A stretch of DNA of 41,879 bases from the NCBI RefSeq assembly GCF_024519725.1, contig NZ_JALJRK010000011.1, positions 60,700 to 102,578 of the forward strand. The letters are read 5' to 3'. Every line of letters begins with the position of its first letter. Positions within the stretch are counted from its first letter, which is position 1. This DNA comes from Microvirga sp. Mcv34. Lineage in GTDB: Bacteria; Pseudomonadota; Alphaproteobacteria; Rhizobiales; Beijerinckiaceae. The translations under genes were made by a program, and so were the position numbers. A model generated the notes under the pieces. The model was not told where the DNA came from, searched no databases, and worked only from the letters and a program-made list of their open reading frames with translations. This document shows positions 27,142 through 36,132 of this stretch, piece after piece.

Positions 27142-28497
27142 GTGCGTAAATACTTCGGGACGGACGGAATTCGGGGCCGCGCCAACGGCATCATCACACC
27201 GGATCTGGCCCTCAGGGTCGGACAGGCGGCCGGCCTCATGTTCCAGCAGCGCGGCGATTACCGCCACCGGGTCGTGATCGGCAAGGATACGCGCCTGTCC
27301 GGCTACATGATCGAATCGGCCCTCCAGGCCGGTTTCACCTCGGTCGGCATGGACGTGCTCCTGCTCGGCCCGATCCCGACCCCGGCGGTCGCCATGCTGA
27401 CGCGTTCCATGCGCTGCGACCTGGGCGTCATGATTTCCGCCTCTCACAACCCCTACGAGGACAACGGCATCAAGCTGTTCGGCCCCGACGGGTTCAAGCT
27501 GAGCGACGAGATGGAGCTTCAGATTGAAGCCCTGATCGATTCCGACCTGACCCGGCGCCTCGCCGATTCCGCCACCCTCGGCCGCGCCAAGCGCATCGAG
27601 AGCGTGCAGGCCCGCTACATCGAGTTCGCCAAGCGCACCCTGCCGCGCCAGATCGACCTGGAGGGCATGCGCGTCGTGATCGATTGCGCCAACGGCGCGG
27701 GCTACAAGGTCGCTCCGGAAGCCCTGTGGGAGCTGGGCGCCGAGGTCGTGTCCATCGGCGTCGAGCCCAATGGCTTCAACATCAACCACGATGTCGGCTC
27801 CACAGCGCCGGATGCCCTGATCCACAAGGTGCGCGAGCTGCGCGCGGATGTCGGAATCGCTCTCGACGGCGATGCCGACCGTGTGCTGATCGTCGACGAG
27901 AAGGGCCACAAGGTCGACGGCGACCAGCTCATGGGCGTCGTCGCCCGCTCCTGGAAGGAGGACGGCCGCCTGGCGCAGGCCGGCATCGTGGCGACGATCA
28001 TGTCCAATCTCGGCCTGGAACGCTACCTGAACGGCCTGGGCCTCGGCCTCGTGCGCACCGCGGTCGGCGACCGCTACGTGCTCGAGCACATGCGCGCCAA
28101 CGGCTACAATCTCGGCGGCGAGCAGTCGGGGCACATCATCATGTCCGACTACACCACCACGGGCGACGGCCTCGTGGCGGCCCTCCAGCTCCTGGCGGTG
28201 GTCAAGAGCCTCGGCAAGCCCGTCTCGGAAGTCTGTCATTGCTTCGAGCCGCTGCCGCAGGTGCTCAAGAACGTGCGCTACAAGTCCGGCAAGCCCCTAC
28301 AGGAAGCCTCGGTCATCAAGGCCATCGAGTCCGGTCGCGAGATTCTGGGCAATGCCGGCCGCCTCGTGATCCGCCCCTCCGGCACAGAGCCCGTCATCCG
28401 GGTCATGGGCGAGGGCGACAACGCGGACCTCGTCAACAGCGTGGTCGACGACGTGGTGGAGGCCGTCACCCAGGCGGCGTCGAAGGCTGCGGCTTAA
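27142..28497 (+). CDS. glmM: Phosphoglucosamine mutase
   Basis: Converts glucosamine 6-phosphate to glucosamine 1-phosphate for UDP-GlcNAc, the precursor of peptidoglycan and LPS. The GTG at 27142 is chosen because it yields the family start (M)[11 protein letters not shown] and 451 residues, and has CGGAG 9 nt upstream; longer frames to 27040 add non-conserved sequence. The phosphoserine loop [13 protein letters not shown] holds Ser101, the metal loop is DGDADRVL, sugar binding is [10 protein letters not shown], and the C-terminal phosphate site is [12 protein letters not shown]. Confidence 0.96.
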   Translation: MRKYFGTDGIRGRANGIITPDLALRVGQAAGLMFQQRGDYRHRVVIGKDTRLSGYMIESALQAGFTSVGMDVLLLGPIPTPAVAMLTRSMRCDLGVMISASHNPYEDNGIKLFGPDGFKLSDEMELQIEALIDSDLTRRLADSATLGRAKRIESVQARYIEFAKRTLPRQIDLEGMRVVIDCANGAGYKVAPEALWELGAEVVSIGVEPNGFNINHDVGSTAPDALIHKVRELRADVGIALDGDADRVLIVDEKGHKVDGDQLMGVVARSWKEDGRLAQAGIVATIMSNLGLERYLNGLGLGLVRTAVGDRYVLEHMRANGYNLGGEQSGHIIMSDYTTTGDGLVAALQLLAVVKSLGKPVSEVCHCFEPLPQVLKNVRYKSGKPLQEASVIKAIESGREILGNAGRLVIRPSGTEPVIRVMGEGDNADLVNSVVDDVVEAVTQAASKAAA

Positions 28498-28524
28498 GGC
28501 ACGACACCGTTCCTGGTTCAAAGC

Positions 28525-28559
28525 AAAAGCCCCGGCGAGATGATCGCCGGGGCTTTTTT
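28525..28559. terminator. Strong terminator after glmM, likely bidirectional
   Basis: A perfect 14-bp stem AAAAGCCCCGGCGA/TCGCCGGGGCTTTT with a 5-nt loop and a six-T run on the plus strand. The A-run at the other foot would give a T-run for transcripts arriving from the minus-strand efflux genes. Confidence 0.93.
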
Positions 28560-28654
28560 CATTGTATGGATCGTCCGGGGCTCGTTACCCAAATCATCAC
28601 CGGCCCTGTGCGGAGAGAGCCTAAGGCTTCCCGGCAAGGCCGAAAGACCCGGCG

Positions 28655-31600
28655 TCACTCCGCCGCTTGCGCCGGCGGCACGTCTTTCCTCCGCGACGGG
28701 ATGTCGTCGCCGTGGGCGACTTGGCCCGTCTCGGCGCGGAGCCTGTCGAGCAGCTCGCTCACATAGGTGGCGGGCTTGGTGAAGCCGCCGAGCAGCAGGT
28801 AGATCGACGGGACCACGAGCATCGTCAGCATGGTCGAGACCGTGACGCCGCCGACGATCACCGACCCGATGGCGTTGCGCGCCTCGGCGCCGGCGCCGGT
28901 GGACCAGGCGAGCGGGACGGCGCCGCCGATCATGGCGATCGACGTCATCAGGATCGGCCGCAGGCGCAGGACCGACGCCTCGATCACCGCATCCCGCACC
29001 GAATATCCGCGCTCGCGCAGCTGGTTCGAGAATTCGACGATCAGGATGCCGTTCTTGGTCATGAGGCCGATGAGCAGGATCATGCCGATCTGGCTGTAGA
29101 TGTTGAGCGTCTGACCGGTGATGAACAGGGCCAGCAATCCGCCCGTCACCGCGAGCGGCACCGTGAGCATGATAATGAACGGATTGATCCAGCTCTCGAA
29201 CTGCGCGGCCAGCACCAGGAACACCACCAGGAGCGCCATGGCGAAGGTCAGGTAGATCGCGCCGGTCGAATCCAGGAAGTCCTTGGACTGGCCCGTATAG
29301 CCGATGCGCACCTCCGCCGGCAGGTTGTCGCGCACGATCTGCTGGAGGATGTCCAGGCCCTCGCCGATGGAGACGCCCGGCGTCAGCGAGGACTGGATCG
29401 TGATCGACCGCAGGCGGTCGAACCGGTTCAGCGCCTGCGGGGCGGCCGATTCCGTCAGGGACACGAAGGAGGAGAGCGGAACGAGCTCGCCGTTGGCGGC
29501 GCGCACGAAGGTGTTGGTGAGGTCGTTGGGCGTGGCGCGGTCCTGGGCGCGGGCCCGCATGATCACCGGATATTCGTCGCCGCGGCTGACGAAGGTCGAG
29601 ACTTCGGTCTCGCCGAACATCAGCTGGAGCGTGTTGCCGATATCCTGAACGGAAACCCCGAGATCGGCGGCGCGCTGGCGGTCGATCTGCACGCGGATGT
29701 CGGGCTGCGACTCGCGGTAATTGGAGTCCATGTTGACGAACTTGCCGGTCTCCTGGGCCTTCTGCATGACGATGTCGCGCCAGCCGCGGATCGTCTCGTA
29801 ATCGGGCCCACCGAGCACGAACTGGATCGGCTGGCCGAAGCCGCCGGCGCCACCGAAGGCGGGCGGGTTGACCACCGAGACGCGCGCGCCGGGGAAGCTC
29901 GATACCTTCGGGGTCATCTGGCGCACGATGTCCTGCTGGGATTGCGTCCGCTCCTCCCAGGGCACGAGGCGGACGATCACGATGCCCTCGTTGACCGGGG
30001 AGGGGCGGGCGAAGCCCGGGGCCACCTGGCTCAGCATCGAGGCGACGAGGCCCTGCTCCTGCAGGGGCATGAGGGCCCTCTCGACCTCCTTCACCCGGTC
30101 GCGGGTATAGTCGAGGCTCGCGCCTTCAGGCGCCTGGAGGCGCACGATGATGGCGCCGCGATCCTCGGTCGGGGCGAATTCCTTCGGCAGGGACTGGAAC
30201 AGGCCATAGGCCGATAGGGACACCAGGACGCCGACGAAGAGAATGATCACGGGCGCGCGCAGGGCGCGCGACAGCAGCCAGCGATAGCCGCCGTTCATCT
30301 TCTCGAAGAGCGGCTCGGTCATGCGCTGGATCCGGCCGTGGGCGGGAACCATGAGCTTGGAGCACATCATCGGGGTGAGCGTGCGCGCCACGACGCCGGA
30401 GAAGAAGATCGCGGCCGCGAGCGTGATGCCGAACTCACGGAAGAGCTTGCCGGTATTGCCGGTCATGAAGGCGAGCGGCACGAACACGGCCATGAGCGTC
30501 GCCGTGGTGGCGATCACCGCGAAGCCGATTTCGCGCGCGCCGTCGAAGGAGGCGAGCAGCGGCGGCTGGCCCTCCTCGATGCGCCGGTGCACGTTCTCGA
30601 TCTCCACGATGGCGTCGTCCACCACGATGCCGATGGCGAGAACGATGGCGAGCAGGGTCAGCACGTTGATGGACGCGCCGAAGAAGGCCATGACCATGAA
30701 GGCCGCGGTGATCGAGACCGGGATTGCCACCATGGCCACGATGGTGGAGCGCCAGTCGCGCAGGAAGAGCAGGATCACCAGGATCACGAGCGCGACGCCT
30801 TCCACGAGCGTGTGCAGCACGCCCTCGATGGAGGCGCGGATGAACTGGCTTTCGTCATAGGCGACTTCCGCCGTGGTGCCGGGCGGCAGGGAGGCCTTGA
30901 GCTCCTCCAGCTCCTTGCGCACGCCGTCGACGACCGACAGCGTATTGGCGGTCGATTGGCGCACGACGCCGAGGCCGATGGCGGTCTCGCCGGACTGGTA
31001 GAACTCGAAGCGGGTGTCCTCCGGTCCGACCTCGACCTGGGCGACTTCGCCGAGCCGGACCAGATAGCCGTTCTTGCTGGTGACGATCACCTGCTGGAAC
31101 TGCTCGGGCGTCGCGAGGCGGGAATCGGTCTTGACGGTGAATTCGCGCTGGCTGGACTCGATCCGGCCACCCGGCAGCTCCACGTTCTGGCGCTTGATGG
31201 CGGTTTCGAGGTCCTGCACCGTAAGGCCGCGCGCGGCGAGCGCCGGCCGGTCGACCCAGATCCGCATGGCAAAGCGGCGCTCGCCGCTGAGATTCACGTT
31301 GGCCACGCCCGGCACGGTGGACAGGCGGTCCACATAGACGCGCTTGAGGAAGTCGCTGAGCTCGAGCGCGTCGAGGCTGGTGGACGTGACGCCCACCCAC
31401 AGGATGGCCGAGGCGTTCGCATCGACCTTGCGGACGACGGGCGTGTCGGCGCCGTCCGGCAGCCGTCCGGTGACGCGGGAGATGGCGTCGCGCACGTCGG
31501 AGGTGGCGGCTTCCGGATCGCGGGAGACCTCGAACTCGATCGAGACCGACGAGCGGTCGTTCTGACTCTGCGACGTGATCTGCCGGATGCCTTCGATCCC

Positions 31601-31816
31601 CGCGACCGCGCCCTCGATGATCTCCGTCACCCGGCTCTCGATCACCTCGTTCGAGGCCCCCCGATAGACGGTGGAGACCGACACGACCGGGCGGTCGACC
31701 TGCGGGTACTCGCGAACCGGCAGGTTTATGAGCGATGCGAGGCCGCCCACGATCAGCAACAGGCTGACCACGACAGCGAAGACAGGGCGGCGGATGAAGA
31801 GGTCTGAAACCTGCAT
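28655..31816 (-). CDS. RND multidrug efflux permease (HAE1 family)
   Basis: Trimeric inner-membrane drug/proton antiporter. 1053 residues from the ATG at 31816 (MQVSDLFIRRPVFA); the 22 residues before it in the open frame lack conservation. First membrane helix about 12-30, large periplasmic loops (about 35-335 and 560-870), helix clusters at 335-540 and 870-1030. TM4 holds the proton-relay Asp400-Asp401 (GIVVDDAIVEIEN). GLMTKNGILIVEFSN is the matching C-terminal helix. Substrates cannot be predicted. It follows its adaptor after an 89-bp gap with a hairpin. No outer-membrane channel gene is adjacent. Confidence 0.96.
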   Translation of the reverse strand: MQVSDLFIRRPVFAVVVSLLLIVGGLASLINLPVREYPQVDRPVVSVSTVYRGASNEVIESRVTEIIEGAVAGIEGIRQITSQSQNDRSSVSIEFEVSRDPEAATSDVRDAISRVTGRLPDGADTPVVRKVDANASAILWVGVTSTSLDALELSDFLKRVYVDRLSTVPGVANVNLSGERRFAMRIWVDRPALAARGLTVQDLETAIKRQNVELPGGRIESSQREFTVKTDSRLATPEQFQQVIVTSKNGYLVRLGEVAQVEVGPEDTRFEFYQSGETAIGLGVVRQSTANTLSVVDGVRKELEELKASLPPGTTAEVAYDESQFIRASIEGVLHTLVEGVALVILVILLFLRDWRSTIVAMVAIPVSITAAFMVMAFFGASINVLTLLAIVLAIGIVVDDAIVEIENVHRRIEEGQPPLLASFDGAREIGFAVIATTATLMAVFVPLAFMTGNTGKLFREFGITLAAAIFFSGVVARTLTPMMCSKLMVPAHGRIQRMTEPLFEKMNGGYRWLLSRALRAPVIILFVGVLVSLSAYGLFQSLPKEFAPTEDRGAIIVRLQAPEGASLDYTRDRVKEVERALMPLQEQGLVASMLSQVAPGFARPSPVNEGIVIVRLVPWEERTQSQQDIVRQMTPKVSSFPGARVSVVNPPAFGGAGGFGQPIQFVLGGPDYETIRGWRDIVMQKAQETGKFVNMDSNYRESQPDIRVQIDRQRAADLGVSVQDIGNTLQLMFGETEVSTFVSRGDEYPVIMRARAQDRATPNDLTNTFVRAANGELVPLSSFVSLTESAAPQALNRFDRLRSITIQSSLTPGVSIGEGLDILQQIVRDNLPAEVRIGYTGQSKDFLDSTGAIYLTFAMALLVVFLVLAAQFESWINPFIIMLTVPLAVTGGLLALFITGQTLNIYSQIGMILLIGLMTKNGILIVEFSNQLRERGYSVRDAVIEASVLRLRPILMTSIAMIGGAVPLAWSTGAGAEARNAIGSVIVGGVTVSTMLTMLVVPSIYLLLGGFTKPATYVSELLDRLRAETGQVAHGDDIPSRRKDVPPAQAAE

Positions 31817-31869
31817 GGCTCTGGTCGATTCAGGTGATAGCGAGGAACTTGCAACGAAACTCGACGTAA

Positions 31870-31893
31870 CTCTCCTCCCCACGAGGGGGAGAG
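31870..31893 (-). repeat. Intercistronic hairpin between efflux adaptor and permease
   Basis: On the minus strand CTCTC-CCCC-TCGT-GGGG-AG-GAGAG folds as a hairpin with a 2-nt bulge. There is no T-run. It may set the relative amounts of adaptor and permease mRNA. Confidence 0.45.
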
Positions 31894-31905
31894 AAGCAGG
31901 GCGCG

Positions 31906-33177
31906 TTATTTCCGCTCGGCCGCCTGCGCAGCGCCGATGGCCTGGGGCACGTTCAGTGAGGAGCGGGAGGGCTGCTCCCGGTTGGCCGCCGGGACGGGAG
32001 CCGCCGGGGCGGCGGAGCCCACCGGGCGGGCGACGACCTCGGCCCCGGGGCGCACGCGCTGGACGCCCAGGACGACGATGGTCTCGCCGGCCTTGAGCCC
32101 GTCGACCACCTCGACCTTGCCGCCCTGGCGCTGGCCGATGGTGATGACGCGGCGCTCCACCTTGCTGTCCTTGATCGGATAGACGATGTGGCGCAGGCCT
32201 TCGCTGACGACGGCCTCTTCCGGCACCACGACCGCGTCCTCCTTGTTCGAGACCTCCAGGGCCACCGACAGGAACATGCCGGGCTTCAGGGCCTCGTCGG
32301 GATTGTCGAACCCGGCCGTCAGGCGCGCCGTGCGGGTCGTCTGGTCCACCCGGGGATCGATGGTCGACACGCTGCCCTTGAAGGTGCGGCCCTTGTAGGC
32401 CGCCGAGGTGGCGTTGACCGTCTGGCCGGGCTTCAGCCGGCCCAGGAGATTCTCCGGCACGGCGAAGTCGAGGCGGACCTTCGACAGGTCGTCGAGGGAG
32501 GTGATGCGGGTGCCCGGGGCCACATAGGCGCCGAGGGAGACGGAGCGGGTGCCGACGCGGCCGTCGAAGGGCGCGCGGATGATCAGGTCCTCGAGCCGGG
32601 CTTCCGCAGCCTTGCGCTGGGCGCGGGCCGACGCGATGGAGCCTTCAAGCGATTTCATCTGGGCCGTCAGGTCGTCAACCTGCGCTCCGGTTCCGGCGCC
32701 GGTGCGGCTGAGCGCCCGGGCGCGGTCGAGCTTGATGGCGACCTCGTTGCGGAGCGCCTCGGCGCGGCCGCCCTCGGCGATGGTCTGCTCGATCTCGGCC
32801 CGGCGCTCGGCGGCGTCGAACTGGATCAGCATGTCGCCGGCCTTGACCTTCTGGCCCTCGTTGAAGCCGATTTCGCCGACGATGCCTGCCACCTTGGCGG
32901 TCACTGTGATCGATTCATAGGCACGGACCGTGCCGACGGATTCCCGTGTCTCGACGATGCGTCCGGTCTTGACCGTGTCTACGTCCACGGTTGCGGGGCC
33001 GGTCGGTCCGCCGCGTCCGCGGCCTCCGGGAGCGGAGGCCTGCTGGCCTGCGGGTTGGCTCACATACGCGCCGATCACGGGCACATTGGCCAGATGGCCG
33101 CCCTTGTAGGCGTACCAGCCGCCAAAGCCTGCTGCCCCCAGCACGGCAATGACAGCGAGTTGACCGGACACACGCAT
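31906..33177 (-). CDS. RND efflux periplasmic adaptor (membrane fusion protein)
   Basis: Periplasmic adaptor that bridges the RND pump and an outer-membrane channel. 423 residues: an N-terminal membrane anchor (5-22), a Gly/Pro-rich linker (about 40-62), lipoyl half-motif ITVTAKVAGIVGEIGFNEGQ (quoted in full as 20 residues), alpha-hairpin (about 125-190), second lipoyl half DLIIRAPFDGRVG, beta-barrel (about 210-290) and a membrane-proximal domain. There is no lipobox Cys, so it is membrane-anchored rather than a lipoprotein. AGGAG lies 5 nt before the ATG. First gene of the efflux operon; an operator-like repeat lies about 85-110 bp upstream. Confidence 0.94.
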   Translation of the reverse strand: MRVSGQLAVIAVLGAAGFGGWYAYKGGHLANVPVIGAYVSQPAGQQASAPGGRGRGGPTGPATVDVDTVKTGRIVETRESVGTVRAYESITVTAKVAGIVGEIGFNEGQKVKAGDMLIQFDAAERRAEIEQTIAEGGRAEALRNEVAIKLDRARALSRTGAGTGAQVDDLTAQMKSLEGSIASARAQRKAAEARLEDLIIRAPFDGRVGTRSVSLGAYVAPGTRITSLDDLSKVRLDFAVPENLLGRLKPGQTVNATSAAYKGRTFKGSVSTIDPRVDQTTRTARLTAGFDNPDEALKPGMFLSVALEVSNKEDAVVVPEEAVVSEGLRHIVYPIKDSKVERRVITIGQRQGGKVEVVDGLKAGETIVVLGVQRVRPGAEVVARPVGSAAPAAPVPAANREQPSRSSLNVPQAIGAAQAAERK

Positions 33178-33245
33178 GCTCGCTCCTAACTCAGTCGTTC
33201 GACCTTATTGGCTTCTTGGTCGTAATTGTCGGAAGTGGTCCTAGC

Positions 33246-33285
33246 ATAATACATGCCAAGCGCTGCGAACATAACGCAGCGAACA
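33246..33285 (-). promoter_or_regulatory. Candidate promoter/operator of the efflux operon
   Basis: CGCTGCG-N7-CGCAGCG (33261-33281) is a perfect 7-bp inverted repeat; the same stretch also reads as a tandem CGCTGCGAACA/CGCAGCGAACA direct repeat of 14-bp period. On the minus strand TATTAT (33246-33251) could be a -10, which would put the -35 inside the repeat, a layout expected for a repressor site. No regulator gene is adjacent. Confidence 0.35.
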
Positions 33286-33429
33286 CGATGTTTTGTATTA
33301 CGATTTCGTAATCTGAATGTTTTTTAGAGGCGAGGTCAGGAGTTTGGCCAGACTCACAAGGTGCCGCAAGCTTGACAATGTTCACTATTTGTTCTAAGAA
33401 TCCATTCATATTTTTTGAACGGATTTTTT

Positions 33430-34188
33430 ATGGATTTGTGGACTTTAGAGGAGGATTGGAAGGCAGCCCGTCACGCGCTCTCGCGCGCTCAATTGGAACT
33501 TCGGCGCCTGCGCCTGTTCCTCATGCTCAAGCGGTTCAACCCGAGCCAGCCGCGCGTGCCTGCTGGGAATCCCGGCGGCGGGCGTTGGACCGACGGAGGA
33601 GGCAGCGAGGGTGCTTCGCGTATCGACTTCGTTTCCAACCGTCCCAGACAAGGTGGCAGCACTCGTGTCATTCGCGGTCGAGCCTACGAGACGACGCCAG
33701 CTCAAGAGGTGCGCCTCGACGTGTCGGCTGCCCGTGCGCGGGCTTTGGTGCAGGAGGTCCAACGACATGATCCGAACTGGCGACCGACGCCGAGCATCTA
33801 CGAGGGAGTCGAGGGGGCCATCCTCGCCAATGAAGCTGCAGCCATGCAGGCTGCGGCTCGCTTGAGGGAATTGCGCAGACCGGAGCCCGTCCGTGGACCA
33901 ATGGAGGAAATCCTCATGCCCGACGGGCAGCATGTCGGGATGCGGTATAGGAGTACATCCGATCGGACACGTACCGTAACATCTTCGGAGTTCGACAGCT
34001 TACTTGAGGCCCTTACGCCGGGCTCGCAGGTTGTTCAGTCTCCCGTGGGATATCGAGGTCTCTGGTATCGGCGGCCAGATGGGTCCATTTTTGGTGTGAG
34101 GCGAAGTGAAGAGAATGGCATCACGGTCGATGTTATTCAGAATAATCATCCCATTCTAAGAAGCGGTTACAAAGTGCATCAGCAATGA
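33430..34188 (+). CDS. Unknown protein, candidate polymorphic-toxin-like effector
   Basis: Not assigned to a known family. From the ATG at 33430, 252 residues. The N-terminal 35 residues are a basic helix; next comes FNPSQPRVPAGNPGGGRWT (36-54), a motif I recall from proteobacterial proteins with variable, often toxin-like, C termini (not verified). A charged helical middle follows. The C-terminal part (about 185-252), with GYRGLWYRRPDGSIFGVRRS and GITVDVIQNN, has the short beta-rich look of small secreted nuclease domains, but no catalytic set can be named. The stop overlaps the next ATG as ATGA. The region is AT-richer than its neighbours, which suggests acquisition. Confidence 0.68.
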   Translation: MDLWTLEEDWKAARHALSRAQLELRRLRLFLMLKRFNPSQPRVPAGNPGGGRWTDGGGSEGASRIDFVSNRPRQGGSTRVIRGRAYETTPAQEVRLDVSAARARALVQEVQRHDPNWRPTPSIYEGVEGAILANEAAAMQAAARLRELRRPEPVRGPMEEILMPDGQHVGMRYRSTSDRTRTVTSSEFDSLLEALTPGSQVVQSPVGYRGLWYRRPDGSIFGVRRSEENGITVDVIQNNHPILRSGYKVHQQ

Positions 34189-34568
34189 CACAGGAACTCA
34201 GGCATAAATATTTCGATCGCTCCATGAGCGAATGGATCAAGATGGTGGCCAACGAATTGCCCATCGATGCAGTGGGGATGTGGCAGATCGTGCCGGATGG
34301 CCGGCATGGTTTCGGTCTCGAAGGCGAGGCGTTGACGGACTATGTCCGTCGCTGCATCGCCGAGCTGCTGTCGCGCGGCGCCGTGCCGGTCGTCGGCGGT
34401 GGGCTTGAGGGTGAGCACGAATGGATCGCGCAGCCGCAATATGGTTCACGGTCGGACGAGATCATCGAGAATGTTGTGCGCGAATGGCTCGCCAACGGAG
34501 CGAAGGACGAGGATCCCGGCGGCCTTTGGTTTGCCCGACGGGAGCGCGCTTGGTTTCCTCCGGCTTGA
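34185..34568 (+). CDS. Unknown small protein, candidate immunity partner
   Basis: Not recognised. 127 residues, soluble and acidic in parts, no signal peptide or membrane segment. Likely alpha/beta: an N-terminal helical part (MSEWIKMVANELPIDAVG), a strand MWQIVPDGRHGFGLEG, a helix DYVRRCIAELLSRGAVPVVG, then DEIIENVVREWLANG and a Trp/Arg-rich end. Its ATG overlaps the stop of the preceding gene by 4 nt, which implies coupled translation. A small cytosolic protein overlapping the end of a putative effector is the classic place for an immunity gene; that role is inference. Confidence 0.66.
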   Translation: MTQELRHKYFDRSMSEWIKMVANELPIDAVGMWQIVPDGRHGFGLEGEALTDYVRRCIAELLSRGAVPVVGGGLEGEHEWIAQPQYGSRSDEIIENVVREWLANGAKDEDPGGLWFARRERAWFPPA

Positions 34569-34674
34569 AGTGAGCATTTCATGCTGTGCGAAATGCAATG
34601 AATGAAAGAGGGCTTCCTTTAGGAGACAATCTGGGGCGCGCGGCGGCATGCTCTAAAGTCGGTGCCAAATCGCC

Positions 34675-34703
34675 TTGACCCGCCTCGTCAGTTCCATCAT
34701 ACC
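34675..34703 (+). promoter_or_regulatory. Candidate serC promoter
   Basis: TTGACC (34675-34680) and CATACC (34698-34703) with a 17-bp spacer form a plausible sigma70-type promoter for alphaproteobacteria. The predicted start near 34710 coincides with the first paired bases of the leader structure, which supports both. Confidence 0.45.
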
Positions 34704-34707
34704 GGTT

Positions 34708-34758
34708 GGCGGGACACCTCTCCCCACCGAGAGGCGCCCATCTGTAAGGATGGATTAC
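34708..34758 (+). promoter_or_regulatory. Candidate serC leader RNA
   Basis: Two hairpins directly upstream of serC. The first is GGCG-[GGACA]-CCTCTC-CCCACC-GAGAGG-CGCC (34708-34738). The second is CCATC-TGTAAG-GATGG (34738-34753); the Shine-Dalgarno AAGGA (34746-34750) lies in its loop and 3' arm, so folding would limit ribosome access. This matches the general description of the alphaproteobacterial serC motif, a known cis-regulatory RNA class upstream of serC whose ligand, if any, is undefined. The assignment rests on position and structure; a covariance search was not run. Confidence 0.62.
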
Positions 34759-35931
34759 ATGACGAACCTGCCCGCCGCGCGTCCGCGCGCGCCTTTCTTT
34801 TCGTCCGGCCCCTGCGCGAAGCGCCCCGGATGGTCCTTAGCAAACCTGAAAACCGACAGCCTCGGCCGTTCGCATCGCGCGAAGCTCGGCAAGGCGCGGC
34901 TGAAGCTCGCCATCGACCTCACCCGCGAGGTGCTGGACGTGCCGGCCGATTACCGCATCGGCATCGTGCCCGCCTCCGATACCGGCGCCGTCGAGATGGT
35001 GCTGTGGTCGATGCTCGGGGCCCGTCCGGTCGACATGCTGGCCTGGGAAAGCTTCGGCGAGGGCTGGGTCACGGACGTGGTCAAGCAGCTCAAGCTGTCC
35101 GACGCCCGCGTCGTCAATGCACCCTACGGCGAGCTTCCCGACCTCTCCCAGGTCGACACGAAGAACCGCGACGTGGTCTTCACCTGGAACGGCACCACCT
35201 CGGGCGTACGCGTGCCGAACGCCGACTGGATCGCGGCCGACCGCGAGGGCCTGACCATCTGCGATGCCACCTCGGCGGCCTTCGCGCAGAAGCTCGACTT
35301 TTCGAAACTCGACGTGGTCACCTTCTCCTGGCAGAAGGTTCTGGGCGGCGAAGCGGCCCACGGCATGCTCATCCTCTCGCCCCGCGCGGTGGAGCGGCTC
35401 GAGACCTACAAGCCCGCCTGGCCCCTGCCGAAGATCTTCCGCATGACCAAGGGCGGCAAGCTTATCGAGGGCATCTTCGAGGGCGAGACCATCAACACGC
35501 CGTCCATGCTCGCGGTCGAGGATTACATCGACGCGCTCGAATGGGCGAAGTCCATGGGCGGGTTAGAAAAGCTCGTCGCCAAGGCCGACGCCAATGCGAA
35601 GGTCATCCTCGACTGGGTCGCGAAGACACCCTGGATCGCCAACCTCGCCAAGGTTCCGGAAACCGCTTCCAACACTAGCGTGTGCCTCGTGATCGCCGAC
35701 CCAGAGGTGGTGGCACAAGGTCCCGAGACAGTCGCGCAGGTCGCCAAGGGCATCACGGCGGCGCTCGAGAAGGAGGGCGTGGCCCTCGACATCGGCGCCT
35801 ACCGCGACGCGCCTCCAGGCCTCCGCATCTGGTGCGGCGCGACGGTCGAGCAATCCGATCTCGAAGCCCTGACGCCCTGGCTCGACTGGGCCTTCGCGCA
35901 GGAAAAGGCGAAGCTCGCGAAAGCGGCTTGA
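34759..35931 (+). CDS. serC: Phosphoserine aminotransferase
   Basis: PLP enzyme that transfers the amino group of glutamate to 3-phosphohydroxypyruvate, the second step of serine synthesis; it may also act in pyridoxal phosphate synthesis. 390 residues of the alphaproteobacterial (Methanosarcina-like) type. [11 protein letters not shown] is the N-terminal signature, [10 protein letters not shown] the PLP-phosphate loop, and [14 protein letters not shown] holds PLP-binding Lys193. The ATG at 34759 has AAGGA at 8-nt spacing; the longer frame runs back through the leader and promoter. serA follows after a repeat-filled gap. Confidence 0.96.
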   Translation: MTNLPAARPRAPFFSSGPCAKRPGWSLANLKTDSLGRSHRAKLGKARLKLAIDLTREVLDVPADYRIGIVPASDTGAVEMVLWSMLGARPVDMLAWESFGEGWVTDVVKQLKLSDARVVNAPYGELPDLSQVDTKNRDVVFTWNGTTSGVRVPNADWIAADREGLTICDATSAAFAQKLDFSKLDVVTFSWQKVLGGEAAHGMLILSPRAVERLETYKPAWPLPKIFRMTKGGKLIEGIFEGETINTPSMLAVEDYIDALEWAKSMGGLEKLVAKADANAKVILDWVAKTPWIANLAKVPETASNTSVCLVIADPEVVAQGPETVAQVAKGITAALEKEGVALDIGAYRDAPPGLRIWCGATVEQSDLEALTPWLDWAFAQEKAKLAKAA

Positions 35932-35939
35932 GGTTCTTC

Positions 35940-36104
35940 ACCCTCCCCTTGAGGGGGAGGGTCGACGCCCGTAAGGGCGGCGGGGTGGGGTGGCAGCGCC
36001 GCCCGTCATCGTCGCCTTCGGACAAAACGCATAGCTAATCAAACCGACTGCGCCGTTCACCCCATCCGGCTCTTCGAGCCGACCCTCCCCCTCAAGGGGA
36101 GGGT
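35940..36104. repeat. Compound inverted hairpin element between serC and serA
   Basis: Two copies of one hairpin in opposite orientation: ACCCTCCCC-TTGAG-GGGGAGGGT (35940-35962) and ACCCTCCCC-CTCAA-GGGGAGGGT (36082-36104). Each is followed or preceded by a second small hairpin: CGCCC-GTAA-GGGCG (35966-35979) and CGGCTC-TTC-GAGCCG (36067-36081). The whole fills the serC-serA gap and looks like a mosaic extragenic palindrome. No promoter is evident inside, so serA may depend on read-through from serC. Confidence 0.82.
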
Positions 36105-36132
36105 AGAAGGGGCGGCACATCTGAGGTGCACC

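Noticed and set aside
30338..31807. 489-codon plus-strand open frame opposite the RND permease
   Set aside because: Low-complexity His/Asp/Arg/Gly translation caused by codon bias of the true minus-strand gene.
33191..33409. 72-codon minus-strand frame upstream of the efflux adaptor
   Set aside because: It lies over the likely promoter and operator, has no ribosome site and no recognisable protein features.
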